Positions 10,573-21,189 of a stretch of 27,333 bases of DNA are shown piece after piece. A program made the translations under genes and the position numbers. The DNA comes from Polysphondylium violaceum. Lineage: Eukaryota; Evosea; Eumycetozoa; Dictyosteliales; Dictyosteliaceae. Position 1 is the stretch's first letter. Each line of letters begins with the position of its first letter. The notes under the pieces are model-generated. The model was not told where the DNA came from, did no database searches, and saw only the letters and a program-made list of their open reading frames with translations. The stretch lies in NCBI GenBank assembly GCA_000277445.1, contig AJWJ01000308.1:1-27333 (forward strand). Direction: 5' to 3'.

Positions 10573-11955
10573 TTAAAAGATTGGAATGTATTGATTCATT
10601 TTAGATTTCATATTTTGACTAATACATTCAGCAATCCAAACTATATTTCTGATTTCTTGTTCTCTTAATTTAATGTAAGCATAGAATACACCATAACCAT
10701 ATTGATCTTCAAAAGCCATACGATTTAAATAGACTTCGTGTTCAAAGAAAGCATCTTCCAATGATCTTTCAGAGTTGCTATTCATACCTTGGTCAGAGAG
10801 GAAGTTACGATAGGTTGAATAAACTTCGAGAACACCTCTAACTTGATCAACATCTTCAGCTTTGCTGAGTTTAGAGGTACCTTCTGGATAAAGAATACCA
10901 ACTGCTGGGTAAAGTTTTTCACGATCGTCTTTGGTGAGTTCAGTGGCACCAAAAGAGTTGATAGTAATATTAATTGATCTACGATCAGCTTCAAATTTCA
11001 AAATATCTGACATAATCAAAGCAGTTTGTCCACCAAGATATTGACAATATTTGTAAAAGTCTTCTAAATAAGCTTTGTATAATGTATTTCTGATAATTTC
11101 AATATTCATTTCATCTAAATCTTCTTCTGATAAACAACCTTGAACGTATGGAGCTATTTTTTTTTTTTTTTATAATGTTATATTTGTTTGTTAATATCAA
11201 CTATTATATTTTATAAGGGTATTTATCGATATATATTTACCTAAAGGTGTATCAATTAAAACATTGTTATAAAGATCAGCTACGTTGTGAACAACACTAA
11301 GAGTAGCCATTGATTTGAATAAACCTAATGGGTGACATTTATCAACCAATTCAGAGATATCTCTTTCGTGAAGAGTACCTGTAATGAGTAATACAACGTT
11401 ATCAATCATATAACCATATGAAATGAAATCCATAAAAGTTGAGAGTGGCTCAACAGCTTGATTTCTAATATGGTTGAATTCATTTACTAATTTTTGAGTA
11501 GCTTTTTCAGCAATTGTAGTGGTGTGAAGTGGTGATGGTTCACCAGCTAAGAAATCTCCATAATCGGTTGAAAGGAAATGCATTTTCATATCTAAATTGA
11601 ATTAAATGTTTTATTTGTTAGATATTGTTATAATTACTACCCTAATAATATTATTATATTATATGTATGTAAAGTTGTTGTTGTTTGCGCATCACTTAAC
11701 ATAAAAGATAGTATCTATCTTTGTATTCTAAATAACAAACAAGTAACAATACAACTATACACATAATATACATATCTATCATCATATCTCTATAAAATAA
11801 CAATTACCTTCTAAATTATCACATTGACAGATATTGCTGTAATCAGCACGACTGAGGATACCCTTTTTGAAACCTCTAAGAATAGCTTCTAAGTAACCGT
11901 CATCTTTGTTAAAGGTGAACATACCACCATGTTTTCTACCACCAAAAAAGACCAT
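10573..11955 (-). CDS. vatD: V-type H+-ATPase V0 subunit d
   Basis: Subunit d of the vacuolar proton pump, which caps the membrane rotor ring and couples it to the central stalk; acts on endolysosomes and, in Dictyostelium, the contractile vacuole. Three exons on the minus strand: 11955-11808, 11591-11241 and 11153-10573; introns of 216 and 87 bp are GT-AG and join in phase, giving 359 residues, close to the family norm. Matches: [134 protein letters not shown] and the terminal [11 protein letters not shown]...YIPIF. Similarity to Dictyostelium VatD as I recall it is very high. It converges with the CH-domain gene and diverges from bL20. Confidence 0.98.
11592..11807 (-). other. Unusually long first intron of the subunit d gene
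   Basis: At 216 bp this intron is about three times the usual length here (46-94 bp). It contains a perfect 8-bp hairpin with a 3-nt loop at 11704-11722 (AAAGATAG, TAT, CTATCTTT). On the minus strand there is an ATGATGA (C-box-like) but no CTGA D box, so a C/D snoRNA is not supported. Confidence 0.6.
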
Positions 11956-12642
11956 CTTTTCTTATATATATACTATATTAATTAATAAAACAACACAAAC
12001 AACAACTAATTAAAAAAATTAAAAAAAGATGTTTATTCGACGATAAAATAAATAACTAATATACTAAAAAAATAGCAGCTCCTACAACGCTTGTGTTAGA
12101 TATAAAAAAAACAAAAAAAAAAAATTTATAAAAAAAAAATTTTGTTACGATTTTTCTTTCCATCCCAGGGAATTCCCTCACTCTATTTTGAACCAGTCTT
12201 TTTTTCATAAGCGAATATAATCACACACCCTTTCCCCACACTCTTTTATTCTTATAGGAGGACCATCATAGTATTTCAATCCTTCATATTTTTAGAAAAA
12301 CATGTATAATTTATATGATTGTTTTCCCACACTCACAAAAATAAAATATTTATATTCTTTTTTTCTTTCTAAATATAAATATATACCATGTGTGTGTAGT
12401 GTGTGAGATTACTTTTTTTTTTTTCTTTAAAGAAAATTCATTGTTTCAAAATATCTAATACATGGATATTTAAAACAAAGAGATAATTTGTTATGATAAA
12501 AAAAAAGCGAAAAAAATAGAAGTTCAGGTTCGGTTTGGGACCATTTTTTAAAAATTCAAAAAAAAACAAATTTTTTTTGCTATGTGTTTTTTTGAGCAAT
12601 CATTATTAGTGATTTCATATTACTAGTTTTATATATATAAAT
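11956..12642. promoter_or_regulatory. Divergent promoter region between subunit d and bL20
   Basis: 687 bp with no gene seen, lying between two divergent starts. It holds A/T tracts, a perfect 12-bp palindrome AGGGAATTCCCT at 12167-12178, a TG-rich stretch at 12388-12406 (TGTGTGTGTAGTGTGTGAG) that resembles a G/T box, and an ATATATATAAAT element directly upstream of the bL20 ATG. Which gene each element serves cannot be told from sequence. Confidence 0.5.
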
Positions 12643-13290
12643 ATGAATATCGATAAAATCTTTAAATTAGCCAAAGGCTACTTTGGAAGATCTAAAAACT
12701 GTAAGAGTTTAGCTAGAGAAAGAGTTGAAAAAGGTCTTGAATATAATTATGTTTCTCGTAGACTAAAAAAGAGAGATTTCCGTGCTCAATGGATTCAACG
12801 TATTAATGCCGGTACTAGACAACATGGTTTAAACTATAGTGATTTTATGAGAGGTTTAATTTCATCTGATTGTCAAATAAATAGAAAGGTAAGATTTTAT
12901 TGTTATTTACATAGCAAAACAACAACAACAACAATCAATCTTTTGTTTGTGGGATGTGTGTTATGTTTTATCATCATCATCATCATCTTGTGATTGTGAA
13001 TAATGGATAGATGATCCATCATGATCAATTCAAAAGTAGAATATCAATGATGATAAAATATCTATCTTTATCTATCTATCAATATTCAAGTAAACTAATA
13101 AATATTATTACTATAGATTTTATCAGAATTAGCAGTTACAGAGCCATTCAGTTTTAAAGCTTTAACAGTTCAAGCTAAAGATCAATTATCTAAATTACAT
13201 TTCAAAACTTACATTCCAAAAGAAGATATTATCAATCCAACTCCACAAGTTAAAGCTGGTATAGAAACACCAACTTTAAAACAAAAATAA
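12643..13290 (+). CDS. mrpl20: Mitochondrial large-subunit ribosomal protein bL20
   Basis: Protein of the mitochondrial large ribosomal subunit; bL20 binds 23S-type rRNA early in assembly. Exons are 12643-12888 and 13117-13290 with a 228-bp phase-0 intron, giving 139 residues. bL20 hallmarks: KIFKLAKGYFGRSKNCKSLARE, EKGLEYNYVSRRLKKRDFR, QWIQRINAGTRQHGLNYSDF and, across the splice, INRKILSELAVTEPFSFKAL. The second exon adds a C-terminal extension of about 30 residues beyond the bacterial end. A mitochondrial role follows because slime moulds have no plastid; no classical presequence is visible, but the first residues are basic and amphipathic and could serve. The intron is the longest in the window. 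Confidence 0.95.
12889..13116 (+). other. Long intron of the bL20 gene
   Basis: A 228-bp intron in a 139-codon gene, from GTAAGA to CTATAG. It contains a (CAA)n block near 12918, a (CAT)n block near 12971, and overlapping small hairpins around 13002-13024 (ATGGAT with ATCCAT, and ATGAT with ATCAT). The open reading frame that runs into it from exon 1 turns low-complexity at once, supporting splicing. Confidence 0.65.
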
Positions 13291-13760
13291 ATAGATATAA
13301 ATAATAATATAGTAATAATATAACATAATAACAAACAAGCATCAAATTCATTAGTTATAGGTTTAGGATTAGTTAGGTTAAGGAATTTATAGATATAGTT
13401 TTTGTTGAATGGGAAAAAAGGAGGTGGTAATAGTACCACGAGTATTAAAAACTTTATTTATATGATATAATTATAAAATACATAGATATACAGGATGGAA
13501 GGGAAGCGAAGTAAGATAAAAAGAAACTGTATTTAATTAATCGATAAATTAAATACTATTCTTGCTATTGAAATTATATACAAGATCAAAGAACTATATA
13601 TGTGTTTTTGAAAATGATGTGTGTATCGAATGTGTTATGATCTTGGTTTCTCGAAATAAAAAATGTACATGAATATTGGTATATCCAATATCATTAAAAA
13701 TGTTGAAGAGGAAATATATGGAAAAGAATGTGTAGAGTTGATGAATTTAGAGGTAATTGT
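13291..13760. other. Convergent intergenic region
   Basis: 470 bp between the 3' ends of the bL20 gene and the endosulfine-like gene. It is A/T-rich, with an AAATAAA near 13656, and no coding signal, RNA gene or repeat that I can support. It should hold both 3' UTRs. Confidence 0.5.
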
Positions 13761-14084
13761 TTAGGTTGAGGCTTCGGTCATCATTTTGTTTGGATAAAAA
13801 GCAGCATTTAAAAGAGTTTCATCTTCTTCAGTAGTTGGAATATTACCACCATTTAAAACCCAATCGGCAGAGTCAAAGTATCTCTTGTGTCTAAGTTTAT
13901 GATGAATGTCTTTATTTTTCAAAAGATTGGCATATCTAGGTGAAATTGGCTCTCTAGCACTCTTTGGACTACTTAATGGACTAATGTTTTTATTTTCAAT
14001 TGTGCCAATATGGATATCATTGTTATTATTATTATTATTTACAAGTGAGGTATTGATTTTAAGATTATTAACTTTGGATTCCAT
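13761..14084 (-). CDS. Endosulfine/ARPP-19/Igo-like protein, probable PP2A-B55 inhibitor
   Basis: Single-exon, 107-residue, mostly disordered protein. In the endosulfine family, phosphorylation of the Ser in FDSGDY by Greatwall/Rim15-type kinases turns the protein into an inhibitor of PP2A-B55, controlling mitotic entry and quiescence. Here the core is KRYFDSADWVLNGG: Phe70, Asp71, Ser72 and Asp74 are kept, but Gly is Ala73 and Tyr is Trp75. The block before it (SPRYANLLKNKDIHHKLRHKRYF) fits the family's helix and basic run. The N-terminus has a poly-Asn run and four Ser-Pro sites (SPLSSPK, ISPRY region). The start ATG at 14084 has A-rich upstream sequence. Identification rests on this short core, so confidence is moderate to good. 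Confidence 0.8.
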   Translation of the reverse strand: MESKVNNLKINTSLVNNNNNNNDIHIGTIENKNISPLSSPKSAREPISPRYANLLKNKDIHHKLRHKRYFDSADWVLNGGNIPTTEEDETLLNAAFYPNKMMTEAST

Positions 14085-14243
14085 TGTTATTTATATATAT
14101 GAAAATGTAGAGAGGATGTATGTGAATAATAAAATTATTATTAAAAAGAAATATTGATAACTAATTATTTATAGGATTATAATTATTGATTATTAACGAA
14201 AAAAAAAAAACCAATTAATTAAAAAAAAGACAAGTAAAGTTGT

Positions 14244-14274
14244 ATTGATTGATTGATTGATTAATTGATTGATG
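14244..14274. repeat. (GATT)n tandem repeat
   Basis: About seven tandem ATTG/GATT units with one ATTA variant, upstream of the endosulfine-like gene. Confidence 0.8.
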
Positions 14275-14748
14275 GTTTGTAGCCAATTATTATTTGTTGT
14301 TGTTAATTTACAATGATTTGTAGGATGAAAGACAAGTTTTAAAAAGTAAAAAAAATCAAGAAAAATATATAGTTTCTAAAAAATGGGCGGTTGACACAAT
14401 TGAATTAATTAATTTGTCCAAAAAAAGACGGGAAAAGTGAATATTTAAAATTCAAATAATTTTGTGGAATTTTATAAATAATAAAAATTTTTTAAAACAA
14501 TTCACAAAACAGGCTTGATTTGTTTGCATGCATTGATTCCTAATTTATTAATAAAATTTTATTTATTTTATTTTTCTTTTCTGTTTTCTAACCACCTCAT
14601 CAAAATCATCAGGTAGTAATATACACAAATCCCCACTGGTGTTCGATATGGTATCTTTATCAAAGGATGAGCACCATCGCATACTCTTTGAATAAAATCA
14701 ATCTCATTGTGTGTGTTTGATAATCAGACAAATTCCTTTCATGTCTAG

Positions 14749-14772
14749 TTTTTTTTTTTTTTTTTTTTTTTA
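14749..14772. repeat. Homopolymer of 24 T
   Basis: Uninterrupted run of 24 thymines in intergenic DNA, the longest pure homopolymer inside the window. Confidence 0.9.
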
Positions 14773-15001
14773 ACTAAAATATGTTGAAAATGTGTTTTTT
14801 GTTTGAAAAAAGTGGGATCAGTTATTAAAAAAAAAATAATGAGATTGAAATGCATCTCTTGCGTGAGCTGCAAAACTCATCAGAGAAAAAGTTTTTAATT
14901 TTATTGAAATAAAAAATATCCCGGTTGAAGCCTACCAATGAATTATATGATTAAATATAGTCAGTTGGTTACAACAATCAAATCAATTTTATGATATGAG
15001 A

Positions 15002-15018
15002 TGTGTTAACTTAACACA
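15002..15018. repeat. 17-nt palindrome TGTGTTAA-C-TTAACACA
   Basis: Perfect 8-bp arms around a single central C in the gene-poor region. The symmetry suits a site for a dimeric DNA-binding protein; no known site is matched with confidence. Confidence 0.65.
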
Positions 15019-15067
15019 CAATGAAGATCATAGGTAATAATAAAATTCTTGATTGAGATATTTTTCA

Positions 15068-15081
15068 GTGTGGGGTGTGGG
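15068..15081 (+). promoter_or_regulatory. G-box-like element
   Basis: GTGTGGGGTGTGGG is a G/T-rich run that looks like the G-boxes bound by the dictyostelid transcription factor GBF. It lies about 1.25 kb upstream of the copper ATPase ATG. Function is inference from shape only. Confidence 0.4.
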
Positions 15082-15814
15082 AATTTTTTTCTGTTCCATT
15101 TGTCAATTTTTCTTTTTCGAACTACTTTGGAATATCCCACCTAATTTTTTTGTATTTTTCTTTTTTAAAATTTTTTTTTAAAAATATTTTCGAATCTTTT
15201 TTTAAAATTTACACAACATTTTTAAACCCTCAAGCGTGTGCCCTCTCAATCATAATCAATCAGCTTTGTTACTTCCAAAATCAAAAGGTAAATAATAACA
15301 ATAATAATGTAGTAATAACCTACAACCAATTTCCTCTCCTTATCAACTTCCTCTTCGTTCAATATCCTCTTCCTTTTTTATTTTTCATCTCCTTCCAAGA
15401 TTGTCCCAATCAATCTTTTTTTAAATTCCTCTCCTATTCCTCTCCCTTTTCCCCTCCTTTCCTCTCCTTTTAATTACAATATTATTCTTTTAATTTTTAT
15501 ATATCTATCTTTTTATACATAATAAAAAAAAAAAAAAAATAGAATGAATATTTTTAAAAAAATGTATCATGCACAATATACTTTGACCTTTAAAGGTTAA
15601 ATTATATCCTTTAGTACCCTACTATCTCTAATTTTTCATTAATATCCATATTCAATTTTCTTGTTTATTGAATTCAATGGAATTGACAAATCTGGAAAAA
15701 ATGAGTGTGGGGGAAATGTTTTAAAATATTTGAATGTGTGTTTGTGCACTCATCCTATTTGTTTTTCACTACTTTTTTATCTATTCACACACACTACTAT
15801 CTTAATAAATTTCC

Positions 15815-15823
15815 CACACCCAC
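15815..15823 (+). promoter_or_regulatory. CA-box-like element (CACACCCAC)
   Basis: CACACCCAC is the complementary style of G-box known as a CA-rich element in Dictyostelium prespore gene promoters. It lies about 510 bases before the copper ATPase ATG. Function is inference. Confidence 0.4.
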
Positions 15824-16265
15824 ATAACTTTTTCACCCCACCTTTAAAACTTTTTCTTTCACTTGCACTAGCTAGCTTAAACGAAAATAATACTTTTAAG
15901 CTTAAAAAAGAAACAAAATCATAATAATATTCCTTGTTTTTTTTACTTTAACATACAACACATTCTCTCTCTATCTCTCTGTGTTTATTTTATACATTGT
16001 TTAGAATGGATTGAATTTAAATTATTAACATTAATATTAATACTACCTACTACTACCTCTTATTACTATTACTACTATTACTTTATTTTATTTTTATCTA
16101 TATTATTTATTTTTAACTTTCGAATGCGATCTTTTTGATCATCTTAATTATATACCCCCTTTATTTGTGTGTGTGTATTTAATTTACTTGTTAATATAGT
16201 TTTATTATAATTTAGTTTTATTTATATTTTTAAACTATCATATATATTCATACATCGTTTATTAG

Positions 16266-16267
<2 letters not shown>

Positions 16268-16296
<29 letters not shown>
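16268..16296. repeat. (TTA)n microsatellite
   Basis: Nearly ten TTA units, ending about 40 bases before the copper ATPase ATG, so probably in the 5' UTR or core promoter. Confidence 0.9.
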
Positions 16297-16298
<2 letters not shown>

Positions 16299-16334
16299 TT
16301 ATTCAATCATTATTACATTTCATTCTGAGTAAAT

Positions 16335-16838
16335 ATGGCAATATTTTCTGAAAAGTGCAATTGTAATTGCGTTTCATGTGTTTGTAATGACTTGTTACAA
16401 AATTTTATGAATAAAAATGTTTGTCGTTCATCTGAAAACCAATCCAACAACAACAACGATGATGGTCAAGATGTAAAAGTTCAAGTACAATTTGAATCTT
16501 GTTGCAGTCCAAATTTAGCTAGTGTAAATACCCAAAAAGAATCAAAGAATGCTTGCAGTTGCTCCTCTGGTACTTGTTGCTCTTTATCTCAATTGTTTCA
16601 CCACACATTTTTCCGTATCATGGTTCCATCATTAAGTCAATCAAATTCTGAAACCATTAGAAATAGTTTGCTTGCTCTTGAATACACTACCAATGTTGTC
16701 GTTGATTTTGTAAATACTCTTGTTCAAGTAGAAGTATCTGTTGAAAAATATATTTTTAAAATACTTGGTGTATTTCAATTATTAAAAATTCCAGTTGCCG
16801 CTATTCAATCAAAAGAATGTCCTCAAAATTCTTTAATG
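16335..16838 (+). other. Cys-rich first exon of the copper ATPase
   Basis: This 168-codon exon encodes two Cys clusters (CNCNCVSCVC; ACSCSSGTCC) with C-x-C and C-C spacing like metallothioneins, plus a Cys-less HMA-like fold with the expected strand-helix-strand pattern (FFRIMVPSLS, RNSLLALEYT, NVVVDFVNTLVQVEV). It is joined in phase 0 to the next exon, whose first residues have no upstream stop problem. Confidence 0.75.
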
Positions 16839-19800
16839 GTAATGATATTGGTTATTAATTTTTATAAATGTAACATTTATTAATTTTTATTTTAAATACA
16901 AATAACTAGACTATTGATGATATGGAAGACACACCACTTTTAAATCAAAATATTCAATCGCCATTATTTGATCAAGTTGAATTGGAATATAAAACCAGGG
17001 AATTCAAAATCGATGGTATGGTTTGTAGAGTTGGTTGTGCCAATAAGATTGAAATATCTTTATTAAATAATCCAAAAGTAGAATCTGCTCATATAGATTT
17101 TGACAACAGCATACTCACCGTCCAAGGTGATATCCCTGATAGAATGGTGAGAAAGTTATTGTTAAGATTGGGTTTCAAATGTAAAAGAGTTAGATCAACT
17201 CAAGAAATGCCATTTATTTCACCATTACATTTTGAAAGAGAAGAAGAATTGTTGGCTATTCCAAAATGTGATATTTCAAAAACAAACAACAACAATACAA
17301 CTGTTATTGAAATGGAAGATTTATCAACAGCAACAATGGATATTAAAGTTGAACAACCACCAACAGAGATTGACACTGTAGCTATTGGTGTCTTTGGTAT
17401 GACTTGTGCTTCTTGTGTTGGTATTGTTGAACATGGAATTAAAAGTGTTGCAGGTGTTGTCGAATGTTCGGTAAATCTATTGGCCGAAAGAGCAGAGGTA
17501 ACTTTTCATCCCCAAGTTTGTCAAGTCAAAGATATCTTAGAATCTCTTGATAATCTTGGATTTGAAACAAAAGTCATTCAAGTTGCTAAACCTGGTTCAT
17601 TTTTTATTAAAGTATCTGATAAATCAATTAATCAACAAAGTGTCATCGATGAAATCAGTACCGTACAAGGTGTATCTCTAGCTTCTGTTGAAGTTTCTCA
17701 AGACCCAACAGACAACAATGATGGAGTTGTATTTAAAATCGATTGCGATTCAATGGTTACAGGTCCTCGTGCAATTATAAAGCTCCTTTTTCAAAAATTC
17801 GAAATTACAGCTGAGCTCTATAATCCTGATGCTTCAGATGCCAAAGAATCTTTACTTAGAAAGAGGGAAATTGAAAAATGGAGAAAGCTATTTTTATTCA
17901 GTTGTGTCTTTACCATTCCTATCATTATCATTGCCATGGTCCTCGTACCCATTAAATCAATTACATTTTTCCACAAACAAATTGTACCCGGTTTCCCTGT
18001 CGAGGCATTAATCAATATGGTCCTTGCAACACCAGTTCAATTCATTTCTGGTTTTAATTTCTACAAGAATTCATGGGCTGCTCTAAAGAATTTCCATGGT
18101 AATATGGACTTATTGGTTGCCGTTGGTTCGACATGTGCCTATGTCTACTCTCTAATCTCTGTATTTATGGGCATTGCAGATTCAGACTTTGAAGCAATGC
18201 ATTTCTTTGAAACCAGTGCAAGTTTGATAACCTTTATCATTTTGGGTAGATGGTTGGAGAACATTGCCAAAGGTAATACTTCATCTGCCATTGTTAAACT
18301 GATGAATTTACAATCCAAAGAATCTGTCCTCGTCAATGTCAATACCTCTAATGGCGGATTCCAAGTCACTGGTGAAGAAATCATTCCAAGTAATTTAATT
18401 CAATTTGGTGATCATCTCAAAGTTGTTCCAGGTGCATCCATTCCAACAGATGGTGTAGTTGCCTATGGCTCAAGCAGTATCGATGAATCTATGCTCACTG
18501 GTGAATCTATTCCAGTCACTAAAAAAGTTGGTGATTCAGTCACTGGTGGTACATTGAATCTCGACGGCTCCCTTTTCATCGTTGCCAATAAAGTTGGCTC
18601 TGAATCAACTCTTTCTCAAATTATCTCTCTTGTTCAACAAGCCCAAACCTCCAAAGCTCCAATTCAAGCTCTTGCAGATACAATTTCAAAATATTTTGTT
18701 CCAGGTATCTTGATTATTGGTGTCATCACCTTTTCCATATGGATCGCTTTAGCTCAAACTGAATCTATTCCAATGGATTGGATGCATGGAGCTTCACCAT
18801 TTTTGTTTGCTTTTCTCACTGCCATCTCTGTCATTGTTATTGCATGTCCTTGTGCATTGGGTTTAGCCACACCCACAGCAGTTATGGTCGGCACTGGTGT
18901 TGGTGCAGCAATGGGTATATTAATCAAAGGTGGAAAGGCTTTGGAGACCGCACACAAAGCCACAGCTATTCTTTTTGATAAAACTGGTACACTTACCACT
19001 GGTAAAATGACAGTCACCGATTACAAAGTTACAACTGACGGTTCCATTGATGAGAAAACCTTTTTCAAAATTGTTGGCGCTGCAGAGACAAACTCTGAAC
19101 ATCCTATCGCTAAAGCCATTGTCAAGTTTTGCAAACAAGCTCTCTTACCATCAGGTGCCGAGAAATCTGAACAACCCATTGAATATCAATTCCCTCAAGT
19201 CGAAGAATTCCAAGGTGTAGCTGGTAGAGGATTAAAATGTATATTGGAGGCCAAAGCATTAAACATTGGAAACCTTTCCTGGATGAAAGAAAACTCTATC
19301 CAAGTTGACCAATCTATTGTCGACATTGCTCAAGATTTAGAAACCAAAGGAAAAACAGTTATCTATGTCGCCTATGATAATGCATTTTCAGGAATTATGG
19401 GTATTTCAGATATCCCAAGAGAAGACTCTAAAAAAGCAATTCAAAAACTCACCGCTATGGGACTAAAATGCTATATGGTCACTGGTGATAATAGAAGAGC
19501 TGCTAAATTTATTGGCCAACAAGTTGGCATCAGTGAGGAGTTTATCTTTTCCGAAGTTGTACCAAAAGAAAAGGCTGAAAGAGTATCTCATCTCCAAGAG
19601 ATAGGAGACATTGTTTGTTTTGTTGGTGATGGTGTCAATGATTCACCAGCATTGTCACAAGCTGACGTTGGTATTTCAGTAGCCACTGGTACAGATATTG
19701 CCATTGAATCCTCTTCAATTGTTTTACTCAAAAACTCTCTTACCGATGTCTATCGTTCAATTCATTTATCAAGAGTTGTTTTCCGTAGAATTAAAATCAA

Positions 19801-19975
19801 TTTCACCTTGGCTTTAATTTACAATCTCTTGGCTGTTCCTTTGGCTGCTGGTCTTTTTAGAGTTATCTTTGGCGTTGGTTTACCACCAATGGCAGCTGCC
19901 GCAGCTATGGTTGTCAGTTCCCTCTCTGTTTTAAGTTCATCCTTATTATTAAAACTTTATAGACCACCAAAATAA
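16335..19975 (+). CDS. Copper-transporting P1B-type ATPase (ATP7/CCC2 family)
   Basis: Copper pump driven by ATP, expected in Golgi, endosomal or phagosomal membranes. Exons are 16335-16838 and 16910-19975 (71-bp phase-0 intron), about 1189 residues. The N-terminus is Cys-rich: CNCNCVSCVC (8-17), then ESCC and CSCSSGTCC. Four HMA-type folds follow: one in exon 1 without Cys ligands (about 92-160), GMVCRVGC (Cys 207 and 211, C-x3-C), canonical GMTCASC (Cys 334 and 337) and one degenerate. The core has eight apparent membrane helices, TGES, CPC (814-816), DKTGT with phosphorylated Asp 858, SEHP, MVTGDN, GDGVNDSP, and terminal YN and M-x2-SS motifs, so it should be active. Internal starts in exon 2 exist (ATG at 16922) and would drop the Cys clusters. 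It converges on the PHF12-like gene 121 bp away. Confidence 0.95.
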
Positions 19976-20096
19976 ATAAATGATTCTTGTTAACATTGTC
20001 ATAGATAAATACTTAAAGTGTATTACTTTATTTGTGAATTGATTGATTAAATTTATTTTCTAGAAATTATAAGCGTTGTTTCTTTCAACTTTTACT

Positions 20097-21156
20097 TTAT
20101 AAATTTGAAAATGAGTTTGAATTTGAATTTGAATTACTAGTATCGGGTGAGGATGAATCAATAATAACACCTTGAGTATCATTATTTCTATTTACAAAAG
20201 GATTAAAGTTTGGATTGAAAATAGGAACGTTGTTATTATTGTTATTATTATTGTTGCTGTTATTGTTATTATTTACATTATTCAATCCATTTTTAATTTG
20301 AAATATTTGAGAATTAATTTGCATTAATCTTTGCCAAGCAAGAAATTGGGTAAATAATGGTGATAATTGGGAAAGAAATATAGAGTTGCATAAATCTATA
20401 GGTTGATTTACTAATTCTGTTGGTAAAATGCCAAATTCTGATGGCATTGATGCGAGAGTTAATCTTTTTTGTTCTATTAGTAATTGTTCTAAATTATTAT
20501 TAATATTATTATTTTGATTGCTATTATTTTGATTATTTCTATTTTCATTAATTTTCTATAAAGTTGAGTTTATATTAGTACGAAATAATATGGATAATAA
20601 TACTAATAATAATATTTACAGATTGCAAAAGATTAACAGTGTTTTCACCAAATATTTGTTTCATAAGTTGATTATTAAAATCATTTGTTGAGGGTCCATT
20701 AAATAGATTTTCTGTTGAATTTGTAGTTTTTTCTGGGGTTTTGTTTGCTTTAGATTCTGTAGTATTTTTGTTTGAACTACAACTAGTAGCAGAGTTAGCA
20801 GAGGTTAAGGATGCATATCTATTGAAAATACTATTGAAACTTCTTAGTGAACTATTATTACGACTACTATTATTTTTATCTTGAGTTTCTTGTTCTTTAT
20901 CATGACTACTTTTGCTATTGCTATTGTTGTTGTTGTTGTTGTTGTTGTTATTATTATTAACACTAGGGTTAATATTGATACTATTGTTATTATTATTTAA
21001 AAATGTAGGATTTCTAAAACAGAAATCCAATGTGAATTTTGGTAATGGATTAGATATTTGGTTTTTTGGCTGTACATTATCTGAGTCTTCAAGAAGATCC
21101 TCTTCTCTAATTTCTCTTCTTTTCTTTTTTCTTTTTTCTCTTTCTCTTCTTTCTTT

Positions 21157-21189
<33 letters not shown>

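Larger units (their letters stand above)
14085..16334. other. Long gene-poor region before the copper ATPase
   Basis: 2250 bp without a convincing gene. Open frames near 15075-15473 and 15661-15924 are Phe/Leu/Ser-rich, the product of T/C-rich plus-strand DNA, and show no family motif. The left part holds the endosulfine-like promoter, a GATT repeat, a 24-T tract and a more balanced stretch (about 14590-14750). The right part from about 15060 is strongly pyrimidine-rich on the plus strand, with G-box and CA-box-like motifs and a TTA microsatellite just before the copper ATPase ATG. It is most likely a large regulatory region and 5' UTR, perhaps with a 5' UTR intron; an unrecognised non-coding RNA cannot be excluded. 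Confidence 0.5.

Noticed and set aside
11592-13116. C-box-like ATGATGA motifs in the long introns, suggesting C/D snoRNAs.
   Set aside because: No CTGA D box or closing stem is present at suitable spacing.
15075-15924. Two open frames of 132 and 87 codons in the gene-free region.
   Set aside because: Their products are Phe/Leu/Ser/Pro-rich as expected from T/C-rich DNA, with no motif, and A/T-rich flanks continue through them unchanged.
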